Below, piece by piece: positions 1 to 6,245 of a stretch of 6,332 nucleotides of DNA. The position numbers were made by a program, and so were the translations under genes. This stretch comes from an uncultured Chloroflexota bacterium (GTDB taxonomy: Bacteria > Chloroflexota > Dehalococcoidia > UBA3495). The DNA is taken from NCBI GenBank assembly GCA_913020235.1, contig CAJWBT010000143.1:1-6332 (forward strand). Reading direction: 5' to 3'. The notes under the pieces are model-generated. The model was not told where the DNA came from. It made no database searches and was given only the letters and a program-made list of their open reading frames with translations. Position 1 is the first letter of the stretch, and every line of letters starts with the position of its first letter.

Positions 1-1173
1 GGCCCCCCTGGTCCCGTAGACATTGTCGTAGAACACGTTGGCCTTGCCGTCGGGCCCGTACACTCCGAAGCGCCCGGTGGAAGTCCCCCCCTGGGAGGCT
101 GCCGGGATCTGGCCGGGGATGGCCTGGGACAGGGCTCCGAACATGGCGTCCTGGATACGGTGACCGGTCATACCCCGGGCGGCGCAGGGGGCGGGGTGGC
201 GCATGTTGAGGATGGAGCCAAAAGGGGAGATAACCTCGATGGGCCGAAAGTAGCCGTCGTTGTTGGGGATGTCCACCCCCAGGGCGGCCCGCACCGCGGC
301 GTAGGTCCAGGCTTCAGTCCAGGCTGGGGTGCAGTTGATCGCCCCGCGGACCTGGGGCGCGGAGCCCGAGTAGTCGGCGGTGAGGGAGTCGCCGTGGATA
401 GTGACGGCAACCGTCAGCGGAATGGGATCGGGGTCCACTCCATCATCATCCAGGTAGTCGGTAAAGGTGTAGGTGCCGTCGGGCCAGGTGGCGATTATGG
501 AGCGGGCGATGCGCTCGGAGTAGTCCATGAGGGCATCGAAATAGAACATCAGCTCTTCGCGTCCGTGGGTCTCGAGGATCTCCCGCAGGCGCTCCTCCCC
601 GATGTGGCACGCGGCCACCTCCGACCGCAGGTCACCTAGCACCTGATCCGGAATCCGCACGTTCTTGGTGATGATGTCCACCAGCGTCGGGTTCAGGCGT
701 CCTTGATCGTAGAAGCGCACCGGCGGCAACCGCAGCCCCTCCTGGTATATCTCGGTGGAGTCGTGGGCCATGGAGCCCGGGGCCCGTCCGCCCATGTCGG
801 TGTGGTGCACCACCGAACAGGTATACGCCACGAGTTGCCCATCGGCAAACATGGGCTTGATAACGAAGACATCCGGCAGGTGCATCCCGCCCTCATACGG
901 GTCGTTCAGGAGGAAGACATCGCCGTCACGGACCTCGTCGCCGAACTTGTTGACGCAGGCCCCTACCGCGGCGGGGATGCTCCCCATGTGCCCCGCGACG
1001 GCCAGACCCTGCACCAGCATGCGCCCCTGAGGGTCACAAATGGCGACCGAAAAGTCGAAGGCCTGGGTCGTGGTCGGCGAGTGGCCGGTACGCTGAAGGG
1101 TGAACATCATCTCGTCGGTGATGGACGCCAGGTTGTTTTTCAAGACCTCGAAGGTGATGACATCGATCTGCAT
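1..1173 (-). CDS. hyuB: Hydantoinase/oxoprolinase subunit B (HyuB family), 3' end cut by window edge
   Basis: This is the B subunit of an ATP-dependent hydantoinase/5-oxoprolinase-type enzyme. In this family it pairs with HyuA to open a cyclic amide or, in acetone and acetophenone carboxylases, to carboxylate a ketone. Translation gives 391 residues with no stop before base 1; I recall family members of roughly 520-600 residues, so about a third is missing outside the window. Family landmarks are the N-terminal FEVLKNNL (8-15) and TDEMMFTLQRTGHS (19-32), AFDFSVAICD (38-47), GHMGS (61-65), NDPYEGGMHLPD (90-101), HHTDMGG (123-129), QEGLRLPP (144-151), GDLRSEVAA (180-188) and YSG (268-270). His98, Asp101, His123, His124 and Asp126 are plausible metal or active-site residues by analogy with carboxylase relatives (inference). 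The ATG is preceded by AAGGAG (1179-1184) with 5-nt spacing. It starts 36 bp after the hyuA stop, so the two are almost certainly co-transcribed. The substrate is unknown. Confidence 0.93.
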   Translation of the reverse strand, partial: MQIDVITFEVLKNNLASITDEMMFTLQRTGHSPTTTQAFDFSVAICDPQGRMLVQGLAVAGHMGSIPAAVGACVNKFGDEVRDGDVFLLNDPYEGGMHLPDVFVIKPMFADGQLVAYTCSVVHHTDMGGRAPGSMAHDSTEIYQEGLRLPPVRFYDQGRLNPTLVDIITKNVRIPDQVLGDLRSEVAACHIGEERLREILETHGREELMFYFDALMDYSERIARSIIATWPDGTYTFTDYLDDDGVDPDPIPLTVAVTIHGDSLTADYSGSAPQVRGAINCTPAWTEAWTYAAVRAALGVDIPNNDGYFRPIEVISPFGSILNMRHPAPCAARGMTGHRIQDAMFGALSQAIPGQIPAASQGGTSTGRFGVYGPDGKANVFYDNVYGTRGA

Positions 1174-1177
1174 CGCT

Positions 1178-1184
1178 TCTCCTT
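1178..1184 (-). promoter_or_regulatory. Ribosome binding site of hyuB
   Basis: The minus strand reads AAGGAGA and then AGCG before the ATG. The strong Shine-Dalgarno match fixes the hyuB start at 1173 and lies in the short gap after hyuA. Confidence 0.75.
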
Positions 1185-1188
1185 GGAT

Positions 1189-1206
1189 CCCGCCGCTGAG
1201 GGCGGG
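1189..1206 (-). other. Small GC-rich hairpin in the hyuA-hyuB gap
   Basis: CCCGCC (1189-1194) pairs perfectly with GGCGGG (1201-1206) around a 6-nt loop. It sits between the hyuA stop codon (1212-1210) and the hyuB Shine-Dalgarno. No T-tract follows on either strand, so it is unlikely to terminate transcription. It could affect mRNA processing or the relative translation of the two subunits (inference). Confidence 0.4.
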
Positions 1207-1209
1207 CGG

Positions 1210-3300
1210 CTACTCCAACAGGATATTGCCCAGCGGGTCGCGCCGGACGCTAAAGCCCGGCGGCACCACCACGGTGGTGTCGTACTCCTCAATGATCAAC
1301 GGCCCCGGTGTCGCGCGCTCGGAAAGGTCGAGCCGAGCGACCACCGGAGTCTCCACTGATCCAGACTCCCGCCCGAAATAGGCAAGCCTGGCCGTTTTGC
1401 CCTGCGACGGGCGGTACAAGGCACGAAGGGAGTCTACGCTAACGTCGAGGTCGTCCCGGGCCGTAGTGTACCGTGCCACCAGCCGGACGTTGACTATCTC
1501 GGTGGGGTCCTGATCCGACCTATGCCCGAAGCTCCGGAGGTGCTCCTGCCAGAAGGCCTCTTCCAGCGCCTTGGTTCGCTGCCCATTGGACGGTCCCACG
1601 GGCGCCGGCACCGTCAGCTCGTGTGCCTGGTCGATGGAGCGCATGTCCGCCATGGGGCTATACTCCACCTTGTCCAGGTCCACGCCCTCTTCCCGCAGCG
1701 CCGCCGATACCCGCTGCTCCAGGCCGGCCCAAAGCCGCTCCAGGTCGGCGTCGGTCAGAGAGGCGGTGGGACGCATTATCGTCTGCACCCCTTCTTGCTC
1801 CAGCGGCGACTCCAGCAGCCCCAGGGCACTGAATAGGCCCGGCACCGGCGGGATGATAACCCGCCTGATGCCCAGGGAACGGGCCATCTCCGCGGCGTGG
1901 ACCGGTCCGTTGCCCCCGAAGGCGATCAGGTCGAAGTTGCGAATGTCCCGTCCCCGCTCCGTGGTCACGGCCCGGATAATTCGGGCCATGGTGGCGTTGG
2001 AGACCATGTGAACGGCGTAGGCCGCCTCCAGCAGGGGCAGGCCAAGGGGCTTGGCCACCGTTTCTTCCATGATGCGATGGGCTTTCTCCCGGTTTACCTT
2101 CAGGGAGCCGCCCAGCAGGTACTCCTGGTTCAGGTAACCCAGGACCAGGTTGGCATCGGTGACAGTAGGCTGATCGCCGCCGCCGTCGTAGCAGACAGGC
2201 CCGGGGACCGCCCCGGCCGACCGGGGCCCCACCTGGAGCGAGCCACCACTGTCGATAGCGACGATGCTTCCGCCGCCGGCGCCCACCTCGGCCAGGTCGA
2301 TGGCCCTGATCCGCAGCAGGTATCCCCCGCCCTTCAGGAGGCGGGACGACGTGGATATGGGCGCACCGACCTCGTACTCGCTGGCGCGATGGGCCTCGCC
2401 GTTCTCGATCAAAGACCCTTTGGCCGTGGTCCCCCCCATGTCCAGGGTCACAACGTCCTTGATACCCAGGCGGCGGGCCAGCGCCAACGAGGCGCGGACC
2501 CCCGCGGCCGGCCCCGACTCCAACGAGTGAATGGGCGCCTGCACCGCCATTCTCGACGTCATCATGCCGCCCGAGGACTTCACGATGAGGAGCGGAGCCC
2601 GGACGCCCATCCGGGCGAGTTCATCGGTCATGGAGCGCAGATAGGAGGCCATGACCGGCATGATGTAGGCGTTGGTCACCACGGTCGAGGTTCGCTCGTA
2701 TTCCCTGATCTCCGGCAGTACCTCGGAGGAGACGCTCAGGTACAGTTCGGGGAACTCGCGGCGAATCATCTCGGCGATCCCCTGTTCGTGGACTGGGTTG
2801 ATGTAGGAGTGCAAGAGGCACACCGCCAATGAGGTGACCCCTTCCTCCAGCAGAGAGCGCACCACACTCCGCGCCTCGTCCAGGTCCAGCTCGGTCAGCA
2901 CCTGGCCCTTGCCGTTCAGCCGCTCCGTGACCTCCCGGCACAGGTTTCTGGGCGCCAGGGGAGCGGGCTTGTCCCAGAAGATGTCGTAGATGTTGGGCAT
3001 GCGCAGGCGCCGCATCTCCAGCACGTCCCGGAAGCCCTTGGTGGTGATGAGCCCGGTCACGGCGCCGAGCCGCTGCAGTACCGCGTTGGTGGCCGCGGTG
3101 GTGCCGTGGAGCACCTCCACCACCTGATCGGGGCCCACTCCTTGCTCCCGGAGCAGCTCCGCCATCCCGTCCACCATGGCCCGTTCGAAATGGCCGGGGG
3201 TCGACAGCACTTTCTTGACCGCCAGTGACCCGTCTTCACCCGCCAGAACGACGTCGGTAAACGTCCCGCCCACGTCGCCGCCAACGCGAAAGTTGCTCAA
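1210..3300 (-). CDS. hyuA: Hydantoinase/oxoprolinase subunit A (HyuA family), TTG start
   Basis: This is the ATP-binding A subunit of a hydantoinase/5-oxoprolinase/acetone-carboxylase-type enzyme, expected to be cytoplasmic and to work with HyuB. At 696 residues it is a normal full length. The N-terminal domain (about 4-185) opens with the phosphate-binding GGDVGGTFTD (7-16) and has HGTTAATNA (65-73). The central hydantoinase A domain (about 200-500) carries ESGPAAG (261-267), TLDMGGTTAK (285-294), the glycine-rich EVGAGGGSI (338-346), SAGAVPGP (361-368) and FGGNGPVHA (461-469), all of the ASKHA-type nucleotide-binding fold. The C-terminal domain (about 510-696) ends with IIEEYDTTVVVPPG (669-682). 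As I recall, relatives often have Asp where Val365 stands. The start is TTG: no in-frame ATG gives a better fit, GGGAGG lies 8 nt upstream, and the glycine-rich motif begins at residue 7 as expected. The substrate cannot be assigned; N-methylhydantoin, oxoproline and ketone-carboxylase relatives share these motifs. Confidence 0.95.
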   Translation of the reverse strand: MSNFRVGGDVGGTFTDVVLAGEDGSLAVKKVLSTPGHFERAMVDGMAELLREQGVGPDQVVEVLHGTTAATNAVLQRLGAVTGLITTKGFRDVLEMRRLRMPNIYDIFWDKPAPLAPRNLCREVTERLNGKGQVLTELDLDEARSVVRSLLEEGVTSLAVCLLHSYINPVHEQGIAEMIRREFPELYLSVSSEVLPEIREYERTSTVVTNAYIMPVMASYLRSMTDELARMGVRAPLLIVKSSGGMMTSRMAVQAPIHSLESGPAAGVRASLALARRLGIKDVVTLDMGGTTAKGSLIENGEAHRASEYEVGAPISTSSRLLKGGGYLLRIRAIDLAEVGAGGGSIVAIDSGGSLQVGPRSAGAVPGPVCYDGGGDQPTVTDANLVLGYLNQEYLLGGSLKVNREKAHRIMEETVAKPLGLPLLEAAYAVHMVSNATMARIIRAVTTERGRDIRNFDLIAFGGNGPVHAAEMARSLGIRRVIIPPVPGLFSALGLLESPLEQEGVQTIMRPTASLTDADLERLWAGLEQRVSAALREEGVDLDKVEYSPMADMRSIDQAHELTVPAPVGPSNGQRTKALEEAFWQEHLRSFGHRSDQDPTEIVNVRLVARYTTARDDLDVSVDSLRALYRPSQGKTARLAYFGRESGSVETPVVARLDLSERATPGPLIIEEYDTTVVVPPGFSVRRDPLGNILLE

Positions 3301-3308
3301 ATGTACTT

Positions 3309-3314
3309 CCTCCC
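3309..3314 (-). promoter_or_regulatory. Ribosome binding site that decides the hyuA TTG start
   Basis: The minus strand reads GGGAGG, then AAGTACAT, then TTG. The 8-nt spacing supports TTG at 3300 as the start. The site overlaps the edge of an AGGATACCC motif (3315-3323) that recurs in the other intergenic regions. Confidence 0.65.
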
Positions 3315-3363
3315 AGGATACCCATTTTCGGAAGGCAATCCCCTGCCGGGGTTCCTGGCGCAG

Positions 3364-3391
3364 ACTATGTCATCATCTTTGCGGAAGTCAA
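3364..3391 (-). promoter_or_regulatory. Possible sigma-70-type promoter for hyuAB
   Basis: On the minus strand TTGACT (3391-3386, five of six matches to TTGACA) is followed after 16 nt by CATAGT (3369-3364, four of six to TATAAT). Transcription would begin near 3357 and give a leader of roughly 57 nt. It lies downstream of the hairpin at 3429-3467, which would make hyuAB independently expressible. The -10 match is modest, so this is only a candidate. Confidence 0.3.
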
Positions 3392-3428
3392 GCCAGGACG
3401 CCTCGCCATCCGTCCGTATTATTGAGGA

Positions 3429-3467
3429 GGGGGCAGCCCACCCGCCTCGGGTGCATGGGCTGCCCCC
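3429..3467 (-). terminator. Strong hairpin downstream of the PLP-enzyme gene, possible terminator
   Basis: GGGGGCAGCCCA (3429-3440) and TGGGCTGCCCCC (3456-3467) form a perfect 12-bp stem. The 15-nt loop can form a further CCCG/CGGG mini-stem (3441-3444 with 3448-3451). It begins 60 bp past the PLP-enzyme stop and lies before hyuA. The minus strand then reads CCTCAATAAT, which is not a proper T-tract. It may be a non-canonical terminator, an mRNA 3'-end stabiliser or a dispersed genomic repeat. Confidence 0.45.
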
Positions 3468-3526
3468 TAAAACCACTCTTCGATAAGAGGGAAAGCCGGC
3501 GCCACCCGGTCCCTCTCCCGACCTGA

Positions 3527-4675
3527 CTACTTGCCGAACAGCGCCGCGATGCGCTCGCCGACGATCTTGTCCTCGCCCTCGTTCAGTCCGAACGTATGCA
3601 GCGTGATCCAGTCCTGGCCGGGACGGACTCTGGTCCAGATGGGCGGATCGCCCGCTTTCAGCTTATCCGACACCTCTTGGATCGTCATTCCGGTCACAGC
3701 CGCGTCTACACTCAGGTTTACGCCATAGGGTTGGTGCCCGATGATGTTTTCGATCATGTCGACCTTCACGCCAGGTATTCCCCTAAGCGGGGCCGCCATG
3801 TTCGAGCATTTCCGCTCCGCAACGGCCAGCCGGTCCTCGTGATTCATGGTCATCCAGCGCTTTACCGCGGCCACCACGCCGACCATCTCCTGACGGTCGA
3901 TCTTCTGAGGCCTTCCGACTCCCCGGATGCGGCGGCCCTCATAGCTGGCGAACGCCTGCAAGGAGAGCTTGCGGATGGTCTCCGCGTTGCCCAGGGCGAG
4001 GCCCGTCGACTGGCAAGAGCCCATGTACTTGGCGGCGATGCACTGGAAGTCAGCCCCCATTCTGACGAACTTCCCAAAATTCTCCAGCGGGTATATCTGC
4101 CCGGCGGAGTCCACCATTACCGGCACGCCTTGAGCGTGGGCAATTTCGATCGTGTCCGCCAGGGGAAGCTCGTGGGCGTCCGGGGTCTGCTCCATGGCCA
4201 CGTAGTGGACCGCGGCCGTGTTGGGGCCAATGGCCTTTTCCAGGTCCTCCCGGGTCGTCTTCTCTTCAGACCCGAACTCCACCAGCTTCGCTCCGGCCAG
4301 GGCCAGGCACCGGTCGTACCAGTAGCGGTGCCTCCGTTGAATGAGGATCTCGTTCTTCATTCCGGTGGTGTCCGGAAGCTGCTCAATCTTGTCGTCGTCG
4401 TCACCGGCCATGAAAGCGGCGGTCGCCAACGTCAGCGCGGACCCCGCGCCGGAGGTGATATACGCCGCCGGAACGTCGAGCATCTTGGCGATGGCTGCGC
4501 CGGCTTTCTCCTCGAGTTCCATCAGAGGTATGTAGGCGCCGTCGGCCCGCTCCATCGCCGTTTTTACCTCGGGAATGGGCGTAGACCCGCCCAAGAGTGT
4601 CACACTGCCGGTGGCGTTAATGACCGGCCTTGCGCCCAGCTCCTTGTAGATTTGGCCCCAATCTTCCTGCGCCAT
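3527..4675 (-). CDS. SelA/DgaE-like PLP-dependent enzyme (fold type I)
   Basis: This 382-residue cytoplasmic protein resembles the group that holds selenocysteine synthase SelA and D-glucosaminate-6-phosphate ammonia-lyase DgaE. Landmarks are VINATG (18-23), LLGGS (27-31), the cofactor phosphate-binding SGAGSA (75-80), QLPDTTGMKNEI (99-110), the PLP-ring aspartate in VDSAGQ (Asp189), the presumed Schiff-base lysine Lys216 in AAKYMGS, and GRPQKIDRQEMVGVVAAVKRW (254-274). It is shorter than true SelA (about 460 residues) because it lacks the N-terminal tRNA-binding domain, and no selenocysteine genes are nearby. Selenocysteine synthesis is therefore unlikely. A beta-elimination or ammonia-lyase reaction on an amino acid or amino-sugar derivative is a better guess, with the substrate unknown. 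The ATG is preceded by a perfect AAGGAGG (4681-4687), 5 nt away. It has its own good promoter and lies 226 bp upstream of hyuA on the same strand, which suggests a shared pathway (inference). Confidence 0.88.
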   Translation of the reverse strand: MAQEDWGQIYKELGARPVINATGSVTLLGGSTPIPEVKTAMERADGAYIPLMELEEKAGAAIAKMLDVPAAYITSGAGSALTLATAAFMAGDDDDKIEQLPDTTGMKNEILIQRRHRYWYDRCLALAGAKLVEFGSEEKTTREDLEKAIGPNTAAVHYVAMEQTPDAHELPLADTIEIAHAQGVPVMVDSAGQIYPLENFGKFVRMGADFQCIAAKYMGSCQSTGLALGNAETIRKLSLQAFASYEGRRIRGVGRPQKIDRQEMVGVVAAVKRWMTMNHEDRLAVAERKCSNMAAPLRGIPGVKVDMIENIIGHQPYGVNLSVDAAVTGMTIQEVSDKLKAGDPPIWTRVRPGQDWITLHTFGLNEGEDKIVGERIAALFGK

Positions 4676-4680
4676 CGTTG

Positions 4681-4687
4681 CCTCCTT
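4681..4687 (-). promoter_or_regulatory. Ribosome binding site of the PLP-enzyme gene
   Basis: The minus strand has a full AAGGAGG followed by 5 nt and the ATG at 4675, which fixes the start. Confidence 0.8.
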
Positions 4688-4765
4688 CCGCGCTGTTCCA
4701 GGTAGGTTTCAGCGGCCGCTCGCCTTCCAACCTCGGATGGCCTCTTGCCACCTTTCAACGCGGAT

Positions 4766-4794
4766 ATAATAACGTCTCCAACCCCGGGTGGCAA
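4766..4794 (-). promoter_or_regulatory. Sigma-70-type promoter for the PLP-enzyme gene
   Basis: On the minus strand TTGCCA (4794-4789, five of six) and TATTAT (4771-4766, five of six) are separated by exactly 17 nt. The predicted start of transcription is near 4759, giving a leader of about 85 nt. This is the most AT-rich spot in the region and the best promoter match in the window. A perfect plus-strand TATAAT (4765-4770) overlaps it, but its TTGCCA is only 14 nt away, so the minus-strand reading is preferred. Confidence 0.55.
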
Positions 4795-4984
4795 CTACCG
4801 CCCCGACATGGCGGATTTCGGTTGATCTCGCCTGGCCCCCAGGTTCATCGCCGGCATCACGCGCTCATGGGGTCTCAACTCTTGGGGAGGGTGGGAAAAA
4901 CGAACGTAAATTGGTAGACTGAGCGGCGAGCGCATTGTTCCGGAGTACCGGCTACATCCGCCACCCACGGCAGCGACGTTCGCC

Positions 4985-5021
4985 AGGATACCCAATCCGC
5001 ATTCAGATGCTTTGGTATCCT
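4985..5021. repeat. Inverted repeat AGGATACC / GGTATCCT
   Basis: AGGATACC (4985-4992) and GGTATCCT (5014-5021) are perfect 8-bp inverted copies with centres about three helical turns apart (21-bp spacer). It lies 116 bp upstream of the hydrolase start. It could be a regulator-binding site or an RNA stem. The same motif occurs before hyuA (3315-3323) and after the hydrolase (6045-6053). Confidence 0.4.
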
Positions 5022-5122
5022 CGCCGGCAACAGCCTGGGCGGTCGGTGGGGACATGGCTCAGAGTATCTTGGGGAACGGAGCCCTGAACCAGGAGCAACT
5101 TGGAGGAGACCGCTTCCCCGTT

Positions 5123-5127
5123 GGAGG
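5123..5127 (+). promoter_or_regulatory. Ribosome binding site of the hydrolase gene
   Basis: GGAGG lies 9 nt before the ATG at 5137. A second GGAG (5131-5134) is too close to the start to be the main site. Confidence 0.6.
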
Positions 5128-5136
5128 ATTGGAGAG

Positions 5137-5967
5137 ATGCCGAAAGTCAGGACCAGTGACGGCGTGGAGCTTCACTACCACATGGACGATTTCAGAGACC
5201 CTTGGGCCCCGGAAACAGACGAGGCCATCTTCATGCACCACGGCTATGCCCGAAGCGGGAAGTGGTGGATTCAGTGGGTGCCCGGCCTTTCGCGGAAATA
5301 CAAGGTAATCAGAAACGACTGCCGGGGCTGTGGACTCTCCGATGTGCCGCCCAGCGACCCGCCGTGGACGGCAGACCGCCTGTCCCAAGATTGCCTAGAT
5401 ATCGCCGACCATCTGGGCATAAAGAAGCTCCACTGGGTGGGCTTTGAATCCGGGGGCACCATGGGGATGTTTACTGCCATCACCCACCCCGACCGGATCA
5501 AGAGCCTCACCCTGGTGAACACCCCTTACAAGATCCTGGACAAGCCAAGGTCCCTGTACAACCAGGGCACCGCCTCGATGGCGGATGCCATCGACAAGCT
5601 GGGACTCAGGCAATGGCTCATCAACACCATGTCCAACCGGCTGGACATGGACCTGGCGGACCCCAAGATGGTGGAGTGGCACATCGAGGAACACTCCAAG
5701 ACTTCCCACCAGGGGGCCATCGCCCTACAGTTGGTCTTCCAGGCCGTCGACCTATCGGGAGCGCTCCCCAAGATAAAAGCTCCCACACTGCTCATGACCG
5801 GCGACAAGAGCGCCAACTCTCCTTTAGACGACCAGCTTTTCGTCAAGAGTCAGCTCGGCAACTGCAAGGGACTGGTGGTTTTTCCCAACATCGCCGCCGG
5901 TATCCAACTTCACATACCCGAGCAATGCGTAGAGGCGACCTTACGGTTCATCGACAGCGTAGAGTAA
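5137..5967 (+). CDS. Alpha/beta-hydrolase-fold protein with a degenerate catalytic triad
   Basis: This 276-residue protein has the normal length and order of a small alpha/beta hydrolase of the MhpC or 3-oxoadipate enol-lactonase type. Fold landmarks are the oxyanion-loop HHG (34-36), DCRGCGLSD (61-69, the usual DxRGxGxS), the nucleophile-elbow strand LHWVGFESGG (98-107), HPDRIKSLTLVNT (117-129) and the late strand APTLLMTGDKS (215-225). It has no signal peptide or membrane segment. The elbow is odd: aligned as GxSxGG, the nucleophile position is Glu104, with Ser105 one residue later. The usual catalytic histidine, normally in an HGIQL-like stretch, is Ala254 in AAGIQLH; His259 lies five residues on. 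Asp223 could be the acid. It may be non-hydrolytic, binding or regulatory, or may use shifted residues. It is divergent from the PLP-enzyme gene, so its link to hyuAB is positional only. The ATG has GGAGG 9 nt upstream, and the product begins with the expected beta-strand (VRTSDGVELHY). Confidence 0.9.
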   Translation: MPKVRTSDGVELHYHMDDFRDPWAPETDEAIFMHHGYARSGKWWIQWVPGLSRKYKVIRNDCRGCGLSDVPPSDPPWTADRLSQDCLDIADHLGIKKLHWVGFESGGTMGMFTAITHPDRIKSLTLVNTPYKILDKPRSLYNQGTASMADAIDKLGLRQWLINTMSNRLDMDLADPKMVEWHIEEHSKTSHQGAIALQLVFQAVDLSGALPKIKAPTLLMTGDKSANSPLDDQLFVKSQLGNCKGLVVFPNIAAGIQLHIPEQCVEATLRFIDSVE

Positions 5968-5990
5968 GGCCTGAGGGGGGCATGCGTTAA

Positions 5991-6023
5991 GGCACCCCAT
6001 CCCCTGCAAGGGGATGGGGTGCC
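5991..6023 (+). terminator. Strong hairpin after the hydrolase gene, possible terminator
   Basis: GGCACCCCATCCCC (5991-6004) and GGGGATGGGGTGCC (6010-6023) form a perfect 14-bp stem with a 5-nt loop, 23 bp after the hydrolase stop. The next bases are CTCTTGAG, so there is no good T-tract. The position suits transcript termination or 3'-end protection, but it may also be a dispersed GC-rich palindromic repeat. Confidence 0.5.
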
Positions 6024-6113
6024 TCTTGAGCTAACACCGGGCCGGGGTATCCTGCACCGGCGACTGGATCCATTTCGGATTGAATTGTTGAGGGTAGGAA
6101 TCTACCCCCATCC

Positions 6114-6244
6114 TAGTACTCAGTCAACCTAAATCTGCAATTGTCATTTTGAGCGAAGCGAAGAATCTCAGCGTAACGATAAGATTCCTCGTCGCTCTGC
6201 TCCTCGGAATGACATCCTTTCAAAACCAAGTTGACTGAGTACTA
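6114..6244. mobile_element. MITE-like palindromic element with 15-bp terminal inverted repeats
   Basis: TAGTACTCAGTCAAC (6114-6128) and GTTGACTGAGTACTA (6230-6244) are perfect terminal inverted repeats bounding 131 bp. Both ends carry TA, as expected for a TA target duplication of the Tc1/mariner/IS630 type (inference). The interior is also palindromic: TGTCATT (6142-6148) with AATGACA (6208-6214), and GAATCT (6163-6168) with AGATTC (6182-6187). The left half holds GAGCGAAGCGAAG (6151-6163), which I recall as part of a widely dispersed environmental-genome repeat. There is no coding capacity, so it would need a transposase supplied in trans. Confidence 0.6.
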
Positions 6245-6245
6245 G

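Larger units (their letters stand above)
3301..3526. other. Intergenic region between the PLP-enzyme gene and hyuA
   Basis: This 226-bp stretch has no convincing gene. It contains the 12-bp-stem hairpin, a possible hyuAB promoter, an AGGATACCC motif and the hyuA ribosome binding site. Short open frames here have no recognisable protein features. Confidence 0.7.
4676..5136. other. Divergent intergenic region between the PLP-enzyme and hydrolase genes
   Basis: This 461-bp stretch between two divergent genes has no convincing gene. It holds the PLP-gene promoter and ribosome binding site, a 10-bp palindrome AGCGGCCGCT (4711-4720) in that leader, a 5-bp hairpin CCTGG/CCAGG (4831-4843), an inverted repeat at 4985-5021 and the hydrolase ribosome binding site. 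I see no confident promoter for the plus-strand gene. No transcription-factor gene is adjacent. Confidence 0.65.

Noticed and set aside
160..639. Plus-strand open frame of 159 codons at the left
   Set aside because: It is antisense to hyuB, which reads continuously through this region with family motifs.
1897..2832. Plus-strand open frame of 311 codons
   Set aside because: It lies wholly antisense to hyuA, whose motifs are unmistakable. Its His/Gly/Arg-rich composition is typical of the reverse strand of G+C-rich genes, and it shows no domain.
3527..4675. Selenocysteine synthase SelA
   Set aside because: The protein lacks the N-terminal domain of SelA and has a variant lysine motif. No selB, selC or in-frame UGA selenoprotein is seen nearby.
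3596..4705. Plus-strand open frame of 369 codons
   Set aside because: It is antisense to the PLP-enzyme gene and runs through its start and ribosome binding site. It has no recognisable motif and no ribosome binding site of its own.
4882..4911. Plus-strand promoter TTGGGG-18-GTAAAT for the hydrolase
   Set aside because: The -10 matches only three of six consensus positions and the spacing is long, so it is too weak to annotate.
4795..5055. Minus-strand open frame of 86 codons in the divergent intergenic region
   Set aside because: It has no domain and no clear ribosome binding site, its composition is not protein-like, and its upstream part covers the inverted repeat. It could be a small gene, but nothing supports it.
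5613..5990. Plus-strand open frame of 125 codons overlapping the hydrolase
   Set aside because: It is an alternative frame within the hydrolase gene, with repetitive Pro/Arg/Gly content and no start signals.
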